In this document: piece by piece, positions 45,326 to 54,597 of the stretch
How positions within the stretch are numbered: the stretch's first letter is position 1
Layout of the letters: every line of letters starts with the position of its first letter
Source of the DNA: Litorimonas sp039975855
GTDB taxonomy: Bacteria > Pseudomonadota > Alphaproteobacteria > Caulobacterales > Maricaulaceae
NCBI GenBank assembly: GCA_039975855.1
Contig: JBDWGH010000004.1
Span: forward strand, 310,001 to 374,000
Length of the DNA: 64,000 nucleotides
Direction: 5' to 3'
Made by a program: the position numbers and the translations under genes
Notes under the pieces: model-generated
Told to the model about the DNA's origin: nothing
Databases searched by the model: none
What the model saw: only the letters and a program-made list of their open reading frames with translations

Positions 45326-45880
45326 ATGAACCCTCTTAAACTCCGCCGTTTCTTAATTCTCGTCCACTTGTATTTGGCGTCCATCCTTGCCCCCATATTT
45401 ATTCTAGTGGCCATAACAGGAGGCAATTATTTATTGAACAATAAAGGGGAGACTGAAACGACCCCGATCATATTGCCCGCTGGAGCGGTTCTAGATTTTA
45501 AAAGCCCATCGTTAGAAGAAGACATCCGACAAATTCTATCTAAGACCGATACCGACATTAAGTTCGAGTACATTCGCAGCCGTGGTAACTCTGCAATGAC
45601 ACGCCCTACATCAAGGCCATATGTTCAATTTGATCAAACACCTGAGGGTCTGAAAGCCAGCTTGAAGATTCCTAACCTGCAATATAAATTGATGGAGCTA
45701 CATAAAGGACATGGCCCAACATTATTCAAAAAATATCAGATACTAGCCGCTTTCAGTTTGTTCCTTGTGGTATTTGGCGGATTAGTAGTTGGCGTACTTG
45801 CAAAGAACTACCGTCGCCCTACAATTTTGGCACTCGTTGCTGGCAGTATTCTGTTTATTATATTAGCATTCTTTACCTAA
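45326..45880 (+). CDS. small membrane protein, PepSY-TM-like
   Basis: A 184-residue protein with one N-terminal membrane helix after a basic LKLRRF, a polar periplasmic region of about 100 residues, and two C-terminal helices. The N-terminal LVHLYLASILAPIFILVAIT with GGNYL resembles the PepSY-associated transmembrane family, but the match is weak and no function is known. The ATG at 45326 follows GGAGA; further upstream in-frame Met codons overlap pobA. Its place in the lig operon suggests a role in uptake or the membrane stress of aromatics, which is inferred. Confidence 0.55.
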   Translation: MNPLKLRRFLILVHLYLASILAPIFILVAITGGNYLLNNKGETETTPIILPAGAVLDFKSPSLEEDIRQILSKTDTDIKFEYIRSRGNSAMTRPTSRPYVQFDQTPEGLKASLKIPNLQYKLMELHKGHGPTLFKKYQILAAFSLFLVVFGGLVVGVLAKNYRRPTILALVAGSILFIILAFFT

Positions 45881-45895
45881 ACACGGGACCTTTAC

Positions 45896-46897
45896 ATGTC
45901 ATTCCCCTCACGTTTATTGGCAGGTAAAAGCCTGAAGCCGATTGGTCTTGGCTGCATGTCATTGAGCCAAGCCTATTACCCGCTTCCGAGTGAGGCCGAG
46001 GGTGAGAAACTCCTCCACCGTGCCATTGATATTGGCTATGACCATTTAGATAGCGCACGGCTATATGGTCTGGGCCACAATGAGGCTCTTTTGGCCAAAA
46101 TCCTCAAGACCCGAAGACAAGAGGTCTTCATCACGTCAAAATGTGGAATCGAATTTGATGATGGCAATCGACGAATAGATTGCCAGCCGAAGACTATCCG
46201 CCGCGCCGTCGAGAAAAGCCTATTGACAATGGGTACAGACTCCATTGACCTATATTACCTTCATCGCCGCGACCGAAACACACCAATTGAGGACTCCGTT
46301 GGGACATTGGCCCGCCTGATTGAAGAAGGTAAAATCGGGGCTATTGGCCTCTCCGAAATGTCCGCCTCAACTTTAAGGGCGGCGGCTAAAGAGCATCCGA
46401 TCGCAGCCATGCAATCCGAATATTCTCTTTGGACGCGCAACCCCGAAATTGCCGTCTTGGAAACTTGCAAAGAACTGGGCACCGCTTTTGTCGCCTTTTC
46501 ACCTGTCGCTCGGGGCGCATTGGCAGGCGGCGTATCGAGCCCTGCGAATTTGGATGGAAAAGACCTTAGATCGAAACATCCCAGATTTAATTCCGATAAC
46601 TGGGGTAAAAATATGACACTCATTTCTCAGTTTGATGCCATCGCTCAGCGCGAAAACATCAGCCCAGCTCAATTGTCGCTCTGTTGGGTTTTAGCGCAAG
46701 GGGACCATGTCCACGCCATCCCTGGGACGGCGTCCATTCCTCATTTGGAAGAGAACTTTGCGGCGTTAGATATCTCTGTCGACCAAGCTGCCTTTGATGA
46801 GATTTCCGCACTTATCAATCAAAGCACGATCAACGGCCACCGCTATCCAGACGCTATGCGGAAGGCCATTGATACGGAGGAATTTGAGTCAGCTTAA
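45896..46897 (+). CDS. aldo/keto reductase
   Basis: An NADPH-dependent AKR of the YajO/Tas-like group. The catalytic tetrad is visible: Asp in HLDSARLYGLG with Tyr, Lys in FITSKCGIEFD, and His in DLYYLHRRD. NWGK and the AGTAS-like PGTASIPHLEEN close the cofactor site. It begins 15 bp after the membrane protein and ends the plus-strand lig operon; a terminator is not obvious before the convergent sulfatase 24 bp away. It may reduce an aromatic aldehyde. Confidence 0.9.
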   Translation: MSFPSRLLAGKSLKPIGLGCMSLSQAYYPLPSEAEGEKLLHRAIDIGYDHLDSARLYGLGHNEALLAKILKTRRQEVFITSKCGIEFDDGNRRIDCQPKTIRRAVEKSLLTMGTDSIDLYYLHRRDRNTPIEDSVGTLARLIEEGKIGAIGLSEMSASTLRAAAKEHPIAAMQSEYSLWTRNPEIAVLETCKELGTAFVAFSPVARGALAGGVSSPANLDGKDLRSKHPRFNSDNWGKNMTLISQFDAIAQRENISPAQLSLCWVLAQGDHVHAIPGTASIPHLEENFAALDISVDQAAFDEISALINQSTINGHRYPDAMRKAIDTEEFESA

Positions 46898-46921
46898 AAC
46901 GTATCATTCCATTTAGAGAAA

Positions 46922-48658
46922 CTAGTTAGGTTTCTTTTTCGGCGGACCGGGAGAAAAGACGCCATTTTCTTCGGCGTACATATCCCATGCTGTCATCAAT
47001 CGTTTCATGACTTCGGGATTATCCGCTTTCACATCATTGCTTTCCGCAGGATCAACGCTGAGATTATAAAGACGCCATTGTGAGCGTTCCGCACGGTTAG
47101 GCGGTGCACTCGGATCAGCTTTGCCATAGACGGCTTTCCAATCCCCAAGGCGGACGCCGCGTTTGAAGAAAAGCTCCCAGGCCATGGCATCATTTTCATC
47201 GCGGACAGAGTTTGCTCCGTCTTCTAAAATTGGCTCCCATGATATTGCCGAAGGAGCTTTGATACCGTCTACTATGTTAGGCGTGTCCGGCTCAAAGGGA
47301 ATACCCGTAAGGCCCAAAGTCGTGGGCATTATATCTCTGACAGAGAGCGCCCCTGTGACAATTCTTTCGCCTTTTATGCGGGGACCGGAAACAAATGCTG
47401 GTGCCTTAATGCCGCCGTCCTCGGTTGCGCCTTTATACTCGCGAAGTGGTACCATCGCCGCTTTGGCCCAATCCCCGCCATAGGTCAGGAAACTCTCTGA
47501 TGTCCCCATTCTATCAAGGTCAATATTGGCCACGGCAATATCCGCGAGTACCTTCTCTTTGAACTTTGGGTTCGTTGTATTGCTTGTTCGCGCAGTCAGC
47601 GGACGCTGAGGAATTCCCTCCGCTCCATTATCGGACATGAAGATAATAATCGTATTGTCGTATTCACCTGTCGATTTCAGGTGATCCAAAACTTTGCCGA
47701 CATTCTGGTCAATGGAGTCAACCATTGCAGCATATATTTCCATTTTACGCGCAGAAAGAGCCCGCTCAGTTTCCGGCAATGCGTCCCAATCGACAAGTGT
47801 AGGGAGCTCCGCAGACGCGGCAGAATCACTAAGAAGGCCGAGGGACTTCATCTTTTCAATGCGGGAAGCACGCAAAGCTGTTGGTCCGGCGTCATATTTA
47901 CCTTCATATTTTGCAATCAGGTTTTTAGGCGCTTGAAGAGGCCAATGCGGCGCGGTGAAGGCTAGGTAAGCAAAAAATGGCTTATCCTCTGTTGTCTCCC
48001 CCCCCATATAGTCGACGATTTTTTCGCTAAGAAAATCGCTTGAATAAATTCCGACAGGGTAATTCGCTGGCGCGCCATTTTCGGTATAATTGGCCGTAAT
48101 CATATTGGGCTCACCGTTTTGGCCTGCGCCAAAGTGGTCAGGGTTCCCTTTCAGACTACTATAGGCCAAATCGAATCCTTGCGCCGTTGGTCTTTGCTCG
48201 GGCGCATCACCAAGATGCCATTTCCCCGCCATCATAGTCCGGTACCCCGCTGCCGAGAACTTCTCAGCAATCGTTGTAACCTCAGGGTGCATATAGCCTT
48301 CATAGCCGGGCTTACCCTGCAGGATTTTGAATGTATTCAAAGCTTCCGCCATCGCTCCAAGCCCGACTGCATGAGAGTCTTTGCCTGACATTAACATTGC
48401 GCGCGTGGGCGAACATGTTGGACCCGTGTAGAAGTTCGTGAGCCGAACACCCTTCATGGCGAGACCATCAAGATTAGGCGTATCAATCTCCCCGCCAAAA
48501 GCGCCAAGATCAGAATACCCTAAATCATCGGCGACAATGAGGAGAACGTTGGGACGAGAGTTAAGTTTTTGATCGACGCTTTGCTCCCCTGAGCTACAGC
48601 CGACTTGCATAACCAAAGCACTCGTGATGAGTGCACTCTGGACAATAGTTTTCTTCAT
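46922..48658 (-). CDS. Cys-type sulfatase, arylsulfatase-like
   Basis: A type I sulfatase of the AtsA/arylsulfatase branch, hydrolysing sulfate esters in the periplasm. The formylglycine site is TCSPTRAMLMSGK (Cys 82), so it needs FGE modification; metal-binding VLLIVADDLGYSD, GKWHLGD and FMSDNGAEG follow. The N-terminus is a signal peptide ending in MQVGC, possibly a lipoprotein with an imperfect lipobox. The ATG at 48658 (after GGGAGAG) is chosen over one 24 bp upstream. It lies 76 bp after a TonB receptor on the same strand and across from the lig operon. Aryl sulfate esters are the likely substrate by context. Confidence 0.9.
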   Translation of the reverse strand: MKKTIVQSALITSALVMQVGCSSGEQSVDQKLNSRPNVLLIVADDLGYSDLGAFGGEIDTPNLDGLAMKGVRLTNFYTGPTCSPTRAMLMSGKDSHAVGLGAMAEALNTFKILQGKPGYEGYMHPEVTTIAEKFSAAGYRTMMAGKWHLGDAPEQRPTAQGFDLAYSSLKGNPDHFGAGQNGEPNMITANYTENGAPANYPVGIYSSDFLSEKIVDYMGGETTEDKPFFAYLAFTAPHWPLQAPKNLIAKYEGKYDAGPTALRASRIEKMKSLGLLSDSAASAELPTLVDWDALPETERALSARKMEIYAAMVDSIDQNVGKVLDHLKSTGEYDNTIIIFMSDNGAEGIPQRPLTARTSNTTNPKFKEKVLADIAVANIDLDRMGTSESFLTYGGDWAKAAMVPLREYKGATEDGGIKAPAFVSGPRIKGERIVTGALSVRDIMPTTLGLTGIPFEPDTPNIVDGIKAPSAISWEPILEDGANSVRDENDAMAWELFFKRGVRLGDWKAVYGKADPSAPPNRAERSQWRLYNLSVDPAESNDVKADNPEVMKRLMTAWDMYAEENGVFSPGPPKKKPN

Positions 48659-48734
48659 GGCCCACTCTCCCTCAATTGACAAACCCTACCCGATTGTCTC
48701 GGATAGGGCTAATTCTATCAGCGATGAATCTCGC

Positions 48735-51248
48735 TTAGAAATTTGCTCGAATACGCGCACCATATGTTTGCGGCGCGTTGTAGACCCCATAGAAGCTTCC
48801 CCGGTTTTGAACATTGGAGTTCTGAAGAAAGCGTTCGTCTGTCACATTACGCATAAACACTGATAACGCCCAACCTGCATCTTCTGGTGACAAAGTCGCA
48901 TCGAGATTAAGTGTGAAATACGCGTCCCGATCTGTTTCTGGCAAGAAAGAAAAACTTGTACTTTGCTGGCCACGATATGAGGCGTCTGCTGTCAAAGACA
49001 AATCAAAATCGCTCAAATTTACGATATGATTGATCGACGCATCCGCCCCAAATTTCGGAGAAAATAAGGCATCCTGACCGGAGCAGTCAAAGTTCTCAAT
49101 CACACCCGCTTCTCTATCTGCATCAGGAATTAGACCAAGAGACTCACACCCAAAACGCCCCCGGCCTTCGTCCGAAATAAGAACCAGCTCGTCATAAGTT
49201 GAGTCCAGAATTTGAGCACTACCGCTGATTGTTGTATTATCAGCGACCGCCCAGATTACATCAATCTCGGCACCCATAATCGTTGCGTCTGCATTAGCAA
49301 CCGGGAAGCTGGCAGCACTATCAATTGTCGTGAAGTAAGAAATTTGCTGCCCATCATACTTCCACAAAAAGGCTTCGCCGTTCACTTGTAGTGTATTGTC
49401 CAAAAAGCGATTTTTAGAGCCAACTTTAAATGCATCAATGAATTCTGAATCAAACTCTGCGGTAGCACCAGTGCTCAAATCAACGCCCCCAGCGCGATAT
49501 CCGCGATCATAACCTGCATATAGAAGGTTATTATCACCCCAATCCCATTCAATGCCGCCTCTGTAAGTGAGTTCGTTAAAGCTAAGGTCATTCGAAATTA
49601 CGCCATCACCCACATTGACAATTGCCGCAATTTGATCCGGCGAATTGCCGAAGTTACTTAGCCCCGGAATAAGGAAGTTATACACGGTTGGTGGCCCATT
49701 CCCTGGAACAGTCGCTACTGAATCCGCCGCAATCAAGCCTAGATCGACAAAGTGCTGAATGAACTCATTGCGGTTCGATGTAATTGGGTGGTTCGGTATC
49801 AGGCCCGGCACAGCACAGCCATGGTTGAAGGCGTTTGCAATGAATGGCGGTCCGGGTGTCAAAAAATCACCTCTGGCGGGCGCACCGCCGCAGAAGGTCA
49901 CGAATGTATCGCTAACCCCGTCAACGAATTTGGTATCTTCTGTATACCGCAAACCTGCGTATAGGCGGACTGTTTCTGAAACGTCGAATGTTCCGTCTGC
50001 AAATAGAGCCCAGGATTCGCCGCCATTATCGTAATTTTGGATAGGAGATGTATAAGCCTGATTGAAATTCGTACTCGTTGAAATCTCTTCATCAATGTAG
50101 AAAGCGCCTATTATCCCGTTAAGAGGGCCTTCGAAATCTGTGTCAAACCGTGCTTCAATACTTTTTTGATTATTCTGTTCGGATGTATTCGCGGGGCCAA
50201 AACCGGGACCTGCAAATGCATAGTTTTGATCAGACTCTCGATAAGCAGGAACAATGGTAAAAGTGCCTATATCTGTCTGATGGATAATTTCTGCCGAAAG
50301 ACCTTTGAACGACAAATCTTGGAATAAATTTTCAGTTTGAATGTCAGGAAACGGCGCGAAACTCGGCGTGTGAAGAATAGTATTTCGTAGAGCATTGGCT
50401 TCAGGAGAACTTGGACCTGAATCAATAGCTATGCCAGACGCCGTGAAAACATCTAAAGATCCCGTGTCATTACTGAATGTCCCGACGAAATCACCGCCAG
50501 GTCCCTTAGACTTATCTTCAGAATAATCACCTGCAAATCGTACAGTTGTCGAAGCACCAAGCTCAAAAAGCGCTTGCCCCCGTAGACTAAACGAATCTGC
50601 GTCGTTCGTTCCGTCATCGGAATATCCGTCTCTTTTTAAAAGGTTTCCGGAAAGACGGAAAGCCGCCTTATCTTCAACCGCCAAATTCATGGCTCCCTGA
50701 AGACCAATCTTGTTAAACCGTCCATACTCGGCTTGGACATATCCTCCACTCTCTCCCATTACAGGCTTTTGCGGGATAAAGTTAATAACGCCGCCCGTTG
50801 CATTACGTCCATAGAGTGTGCCTTGTGGCCCTTTAAGAAGTTCTACGCGTTCAAGATCGTATAAGGCTAAGCCAGCGGCCCCACTTGAACGGCCTAAATA
50901 AACACCATCGACGTTTTGCGCGACGGCTGCATCTGACAATGGGTTTACTGACAGAGCGCCAACACCGCGAACAAAGATACTGGTTAGCGGTCCTCCGCCT
51001 GCACTAATCCCAAGAGCCGGTGACAAAGACCCAAGATCCTTAGCTGATTCCAAACCATCTCGCGTTAGCGATTCTTGATCAAAGGCTTCGACAGCGACAG
51101 ACACATCTTGAAGCGACTGCTCTGTGCGCTGAGCGGTGATGACAATTTCATCCAAGCCTGCATCGGAGGTCTGTGCAAAAGCTGCGGTGGAGCCAATTGC
51201 AGCTATTAGGATAGCGGCGCTTGATGTATTAAGAACGGTTTTGAGCAT
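48735..51248 (-). CDS. TonB-dependent receptor
   Basis: An 837-residue outer-membrane receptor. The signal peptide is cleaved after STAAFA (residue 25), a TonB-box-like DEIVITAQR follows, then the plug domain (LSPALGISAGGGPLTSIFVRG through GPQGTLYGRNATGGVINF) and a 22-strand barrel ending in RIRANF with the C-terminal aromatic. It belongs to the large group used for carbon-source uptake in marine alphaproteobacteria rather than the siderophore type. Pairing with the sulfatase downstream suggests import of a sulfated compound. Confidence 0.92.
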   Translation of the reverse strand: MLKTVLNTSSAAILIAAIGSTAAFAQTSDAGLDEIVITAQRTEQSLQDVSVAVEAFDQESLTRDGLESAKDLGSLSPALGISAGGGPLTSIFVRGVGALSVNPLSDAAVAQNVDGVYLGRSSGAAGLALYDLERVELLKGPQGTLYGRNATGGVINFIPQKPVMGESGGYVQAEYGRFNKIGLQGAMNLAVEDKAAFRLSGNLLKRDGYSDDGTNDADSFSLRGQALFELGASTTVRFAGDYSEDKSKGPGGDFVGTFSNDTGSLDVFTASGIAIDSGPSSPEANALRNTILHTPSFAPFPDIQTENLFQDLSFKGLSAEIIHQTDIGTFTIVPAYRESDQNYAFAGPGFGPANTSEQNNQKSIEARFDTDFEGPLNGIIGAFYIDEEISTSTNFNQAYTSPIQNYDNGGESWALFADGTFDVSETVRLYAGLRYTEDTKFVDGVSDTFVTFCGGAPARGDFLTPGPPFIANAFNHGCAVPGLIPNHPITSNRNEFIQHFVDLGLIAADSVATVPGNGPPTVYNFLIPGLSNFGNSPDQIAAIVNVGDGVISNDLSFNELTYRGGIEWDWGDNNLLYAGYDRGYRAGGVDLSTGATAEFDSEFIDAFKVGSKNRFLDNTLQVNGEAFLWKYDGQQISYFTTIDSAASFPVANADATIMGAEIDVIWAVADNTTISGSAQILDSTYDELVLISDEGRGRFGCESLGLIPDADREAGVIENFDCSGQDALFSPKFGADASINHIVNLSDFDLSLTADASYRGQQSTSFSFLPETDRDAYFTLNLDATLSPEDAGWALSVFMRNVTDERFLQNSNVQNRGSFYGVYNAPQTYGARIRANF

Positions 51249-51362
51249 CGTGAAAATTCCCCTTTTCGTAGACGTCGAGCGTCATTTTTATTGGAATCAC
51301 CGTAGGCAGAGTTAATTTATCCGTAAAATTGATTGTTTTTATAATAGTGCATTCATTTTTTG

Positions 51363-51373
51363 GATGCATGCGC
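51363..51373. promoter_or_regulatory. 11-bp element shared with the second Rieske promoter
   Basis: GATGCATGCGC. The exact reverse complement occurs at 63116-63126, upstream of the Rieske gene. Both copies are in intergenic DNA upstream of catabolic genes. Confidence 0.4.
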
Positions 51374-51390
51374 CATCATAACCTGTTATT

Positions 51391-51409
51391 CGCATCAGCA
51401 AGCGATGCG
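51391..51409. promoter_or_regulatory. inverted repeat upstream of the NodD-like lysR
   Basis: CGCATC and GATGCG are exact reverse complements separated by 7 bp, 29 bp before the lysR start and in the divergent TonB/lysR region. The ATC...GAT core recalls the nod-box ATC-N9-GAT, though the spacer is two bases shorter. Confidence 0.45.
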
Positions 51410-51438
51410 TTCATTCGAAACGCCACAGAAAGAGAAAT

Positions 51439-52359
51439 ATGAGATTTAAAGGGTTGGATTTGAACTTACTCATGGCACTTGATGCGCTGCTCGATGAGAA
51501 AAGCGTTTCCAGAGCGGCCGAGCGATTGCACCTCAGTCAGCCCGCAATGAGCGCTGCGCTTGCACGTTTAAGAGACTATTTTAATGACCCAATTTTGAAA
51601 CTTCATGGCAAACGGATGGTGCCAACTTCACACGCCGTCAGAATTCATGACGAACTCAAAGGGGTTCTGGCAAACGTAGACTCTCTTATTTCGAAGACCG
51701 CTTTTTTTGACCCAAACACATCGACCCGCAAATTCACAATCACCGCATCCGATTACTTAACACAAATCATCTTCGTGCCGCTTTTTCAAAAACTGAGGTC
51801 GACCGCGCCAAACTTACAGGTGGAACTACTCGCCCCGGCTGATTCAACCCATGAGCTTTTGGGGCAAGGCCGCATTGACCTTAAATTAGCCCCGAAACAG
51901 ATGCTTTCGGAGGGCTTTCCTTCTGAGCTCCTATTTAAAGAACGCTTCGTAATCGTCGGGTGTGAAACAAACCCCATGGTAAAAAACGGCTTAACGGAAC
52001 AAGAATTTTATGAGTCTGGACATGTCGTCGTTAAACTCGGTCGCCGTATTCCACTCTCGGTGACAGATCAAATCCTGGAAGCACGCAACAAGCCCCGTGA
52101 GGCTGATGTTACAGTGGGGTCATTCCATCTGGCGCCCGAGATGGTGGTTGGTACAGATAGACTAACCGTAATGCATGAAAAATTAGCCAGAATATTCGAA
52201 AAGCGCATCCCTATCGCAATGACCGCAGTACCATTCGACCTCCCCATCCTGGAACAATATGTACAATACCACAGCACCCGCGTTGATGATCCCGGGATCA
52301 GATGGTTGATTGATCAAGTCAAAGAAACCATCATTACTAAAACAAATACATATTCATAA
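51439..52359 (+). CDS. LysR-type regulator, NodD/NahR subclass
   Basis: A 306-residue LysR regulator. The start RFKGLDLNLLMALDALLDE and the HTH RLHLSQPAMSAALARLRDYF are the hallmark of the NodD/NahR group, whose members bind aromatic inducers such as flavonoids or salicylate. It is divergent from the TonB receptor and co-directional with the extradiol/FAH block that follows, so both are candidate targets. A candidate operator lies at 51391-51409. Confidence 0.9.
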   Translation: MRFKGLDLNLLMALDALLDEKSVSRAAERLHLSQPAMSAALARLRDYFNDPILKLHGKRMVPTSHAVRIHDELKGVLANVDSLISKTAFFDPNTSTRKFTITASDYLTQIIFVPLFQKLRSTAPNLQVELLAPADSTHELLGQGRIDLKLAPKQMLSEGFPSELLFKERFVIVGCETNPMVKNGLTEQEFYESGHVVVKLGRRIPLSVTDQILEARNKPREADVTVGSFHLAPEMVVGTDRLTVMHEKLARIFEKRIPIAMTAVPFDLPILEQYVQYHSTRVDDPGIRWLIDQVKETIITKTNTYS

Positions 52360-52514
52360 AAACAATAACTTTTTACAATTCAGTTATTCCTTCTACCAAC
52401 TAGGCAACTCAGACTCGTGGAGCATTCTACGAGAATTACGGAGGGGCAAGAATTGGTAGCCATTATTGCTACACTCTCGACACTCCGGGCAGACTGGAAC
52501 CAAAAGGAGAGCTT

Positions 52515-53417
52515 GTGGCTCGCGTCAATGACATTCGATATATTGGCTATGGGGTCTCCGACCTCGACGCTGAAAAACGTTTTTATATCGAAAGCTGGAA
52601 ACTAGAAGAAGTTCCTAGTTCTGACGATATGGTTTACCTTGTCGCTCCCGGGAGCACGGCTTCCTATTCGGTCCGGTTACGCCAAACTAATGAGCCCCGA
52701 ATTGACGTTATCGCTTGGAGCGCAAAAGACCGCGCTGAAGTGGATGCCTTGGTTCCGCAAGTCGAACAAGCGGGCGGAAAAATCATAAACGAACCTGACG
52801 AACTTTCATCTCTCGGCGGCGGATACGGTTTTCGTTTTTTCGATAAGAACGGGTTCACGATCGAAGTTGCAACAGGTTTTGAAACACGCACGCCTGAAAC
52901 TTTAAACGCAGGCGAAGCACGGCCAGAAAAAATCAGCCATGTCGTTCTGCATTCCCCTGACCACAAAAGTTATGTGAAGTTTTACGAGGAGGCTTTGGGC
53001 TTCAAAGTCTCCGATTGGCTCGGAGATTTTATGTGCTTCTTGCGTTGCAATGAATGGCACCATCGTCTCGCCATTTTACCGGGACCGCCTGCATTCAACC
53101 ATGTGGCCTATGATGTTCCTGACGTCGACGCCATCATGAAGGGCGTCGCTCGGTTGCGAGAAACGAACGGAGACATTGCTTGGGGCCCTGGCCGCCATAC
53201 CGCAGGCAACAATGTCTTCTCATATTACGTCACCCCAGCAGGTTACGCCGTCGAATATACTTGTGACCTGGAAGAAGTTGACGATGAAACTTGGGAAGCC
53301 AAAGTCCATCCGCCCAGCAAAGACGTCATGGACCAATGGGGCTTCGGAGTCGGCGGACCTGAAACAATGCCAAAGCCAAAGCCTGATGCAGGCCTATTCA
53401 AAACCGTCGAGATTTAA
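52515..53417 (+). CDS. extradiol ring-cleavage dioxygenase, VOC family (1)
   Basis: A two-domain type I extradiol dioxygenase related to catechol 2,3-dioxygenase/BphC. The 2-His-1-Glu iron site is complete in the C-terminal domain: His 142 (ISHVVLH), His 196 (FNHVAYD) and Glu 247 (AVEYTC). The GTG at 52515 follows AAAGGAGAG and starts the family-typical NDIRYIGYGVSDL. The next gene, a C-C hydrolase, starts 2 bp after the stop, forming a meta-cleavage pair. The catecholic substrate is unknown. The preceding 155 bp hold no gene. Confidence 0.88.
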   Translation: MARVNDIRYIGYGVSDLDAEKRFYIESWKLEEVPSSDDMVYLVAPGSTASYSVRLRQTNEPRIDVIAWSAKDRAEVDALVPQVEQAGGKIINEPDELSSLGGGYGFRFFDKNGFTIEVATGFETRTPETLNAGEARPEKISHVVLHSPDHKSYVKFYEEALGFKVSDWLGDFMCFLRCNEWHHRLAILPGPPAFNHVAYDVPDVDAIMKGVARLRETNGDIAWGPGRHTAGNNVFSYYVTPAGYAVEYTCDLEEVDDETWEAKVHPPSKDVMDQWGFGVGGPETMPKPKPDAGLFKTVEI

Positions 53418-53419
53418 AA

Positions 53420-54580
53420 ATGGCGTTATACGAATTCTTCCCAAATTACATTTGGAATCTCTCTGTGGCTATCGCTGTTGCGAGCGGTGCAGAGCTGGGC
53501 GAAATTGTCGATATGTGCGAGCCCATAAAAAGGGCTGCGGATGAAGGTGCCGATGCAGGTACGCCGCAATTTATGAAAGAATGGGCGAAGAAAGCAGAGA
53601 CGCTTTCTGGGCTAGCGGATGAAGACTTAGAGCGCGGCCGCAAGTTTTCGGCTGCCGAAAAGCTACGCCGAGCTTGCCTTTATTATACGACTGCCGAACG
53701 GATGCAGAGTGCGTCCTCGCCTGAGAAAGCAAAAACCTTTGCCAAAGCGCAAAACGCTTTCAAGAAGTACATAGAATATAGCGGAGAGAACTGCGAGCGG
53801 GTGGAAATCCCGTATAAAGATGCGGTGATACCCGCCCTCTTTACACGAGCAGAAGGCGTTGAAGGCGAGGCGCCTTGTGTGCTTTTCACAAATGGTTTGG
53901 ACAGCAATAAAGAACTCCTATTCTGGACGTGGCTCCCACACGCGTTGGCGAAGCGAGGCATATCTACACTCTGTGTTGATCAGCCCGGAACAGGTGAGAC
54001 CCTTCGCCTTCACGGTATGCCCGCAACGCCGTTCGCTGAAGAATGGGCAACGCCTTGTTATGAATATCTTGCGGGACGGAATGATGTTGATGCCAATAAG
54101 ATTGGCGTATCGGGCATCTCGCTTGGAGGGCACTTCGCGGCGCGAGCAGCGGCTTATGAGCCGCGCTTTGCATCCGGAGCGGTGTGGGGCGCCAACCACA
54201 ACTGGCATGAAGTCCAAATCGGACGTCTGGACCGTGAGGGTGAAAACCCGGTGCCGCATTATTGGAAACACGTTTACTGGGTCTTTGGCGCTAAGGACAA
54301 AGAAGATTTCTTCGCGAAAGTCGAAGGCATGAACATGAACGGACATATGGATAAAATTCATATGCCATTCCTCATTACGCATGGTGAAAATGACCGTCAG
54401 ATCAATGTGAAGTATGCGCACCAAGCCTTCGAGCAAATGACCAATTCTGCGAAGCCAGAACTCAAAATCTTCACCCCTCGCGAAGGCGGTATTGAACATG
54501 TCGGCGCGGACAACATGTCATATGGGCGGGATTATATCGCTGACTGGTTTGCCGATACGCTCGGCGGACAAACTGAATAA
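53420..54580 (+). CDS. alpha/beta hydrolase, probable C-C bond hydrolase
   Basis: A 386-residue serine hydrolase with an N-terminal helical cap of about 120 residues followed by the alpha/beta core. The nucleophile elbow is GVSGISLGGH (Ser 234), the Asp is in the ITHGENDRQI region and the His in GGIEHVGADN. The layout matches the FrsA/DUF1100 and 2,6-dihydroxypseudooxynicotine hydrolase group, which break C-C bonds of diketones. Directly behind an extradiol dioxygenase, it most likely hydrolyses that enzyme's ring-opened product. Confidence 0.8.
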   Translation: MALYEFFPNYIWNLSVAIAVASGAELGEIVDMCEPIKRAADEGADAGTPQFMKEWAKKAETLSGLADEDLERGRKFSAAEKLRRACLYYTTAERMQSASSPEKAKTFAKAQNAFKKYIEYSGENCERVEIPYKDAVIPALFTRAEGVEGEAPCVLFTNGLDSNKELLFWTWLPHALAKRGISTLCVDQPGTGETLRLHGMPATPFAEEWATPCYEYLAGRNDVDANKIGVSGISLGGHFAARAAAYEPRFASGAVWGANHNWHEVQIGRLDREGENPVPHYWKHVYWVFGAKDKEDFFAKVEGMNMNGHMDKIHMPFLITHGENDRQINVKYAHQAFEQMTNSAKPELKIFTPREGGIEHVGADNMSYGRDYIADWFADTLGGQTE

Positions 54581-54597
54581 AAATCAAGGGGAACGTC

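Noticed and set aside
52417..52605. A 62-codon frame just before extradiol dioxygenase 1
   Set aside because: It overlaps the dioxygenase start in another frame, and AAAGGAGAG clearly serves the GTG at 52515.
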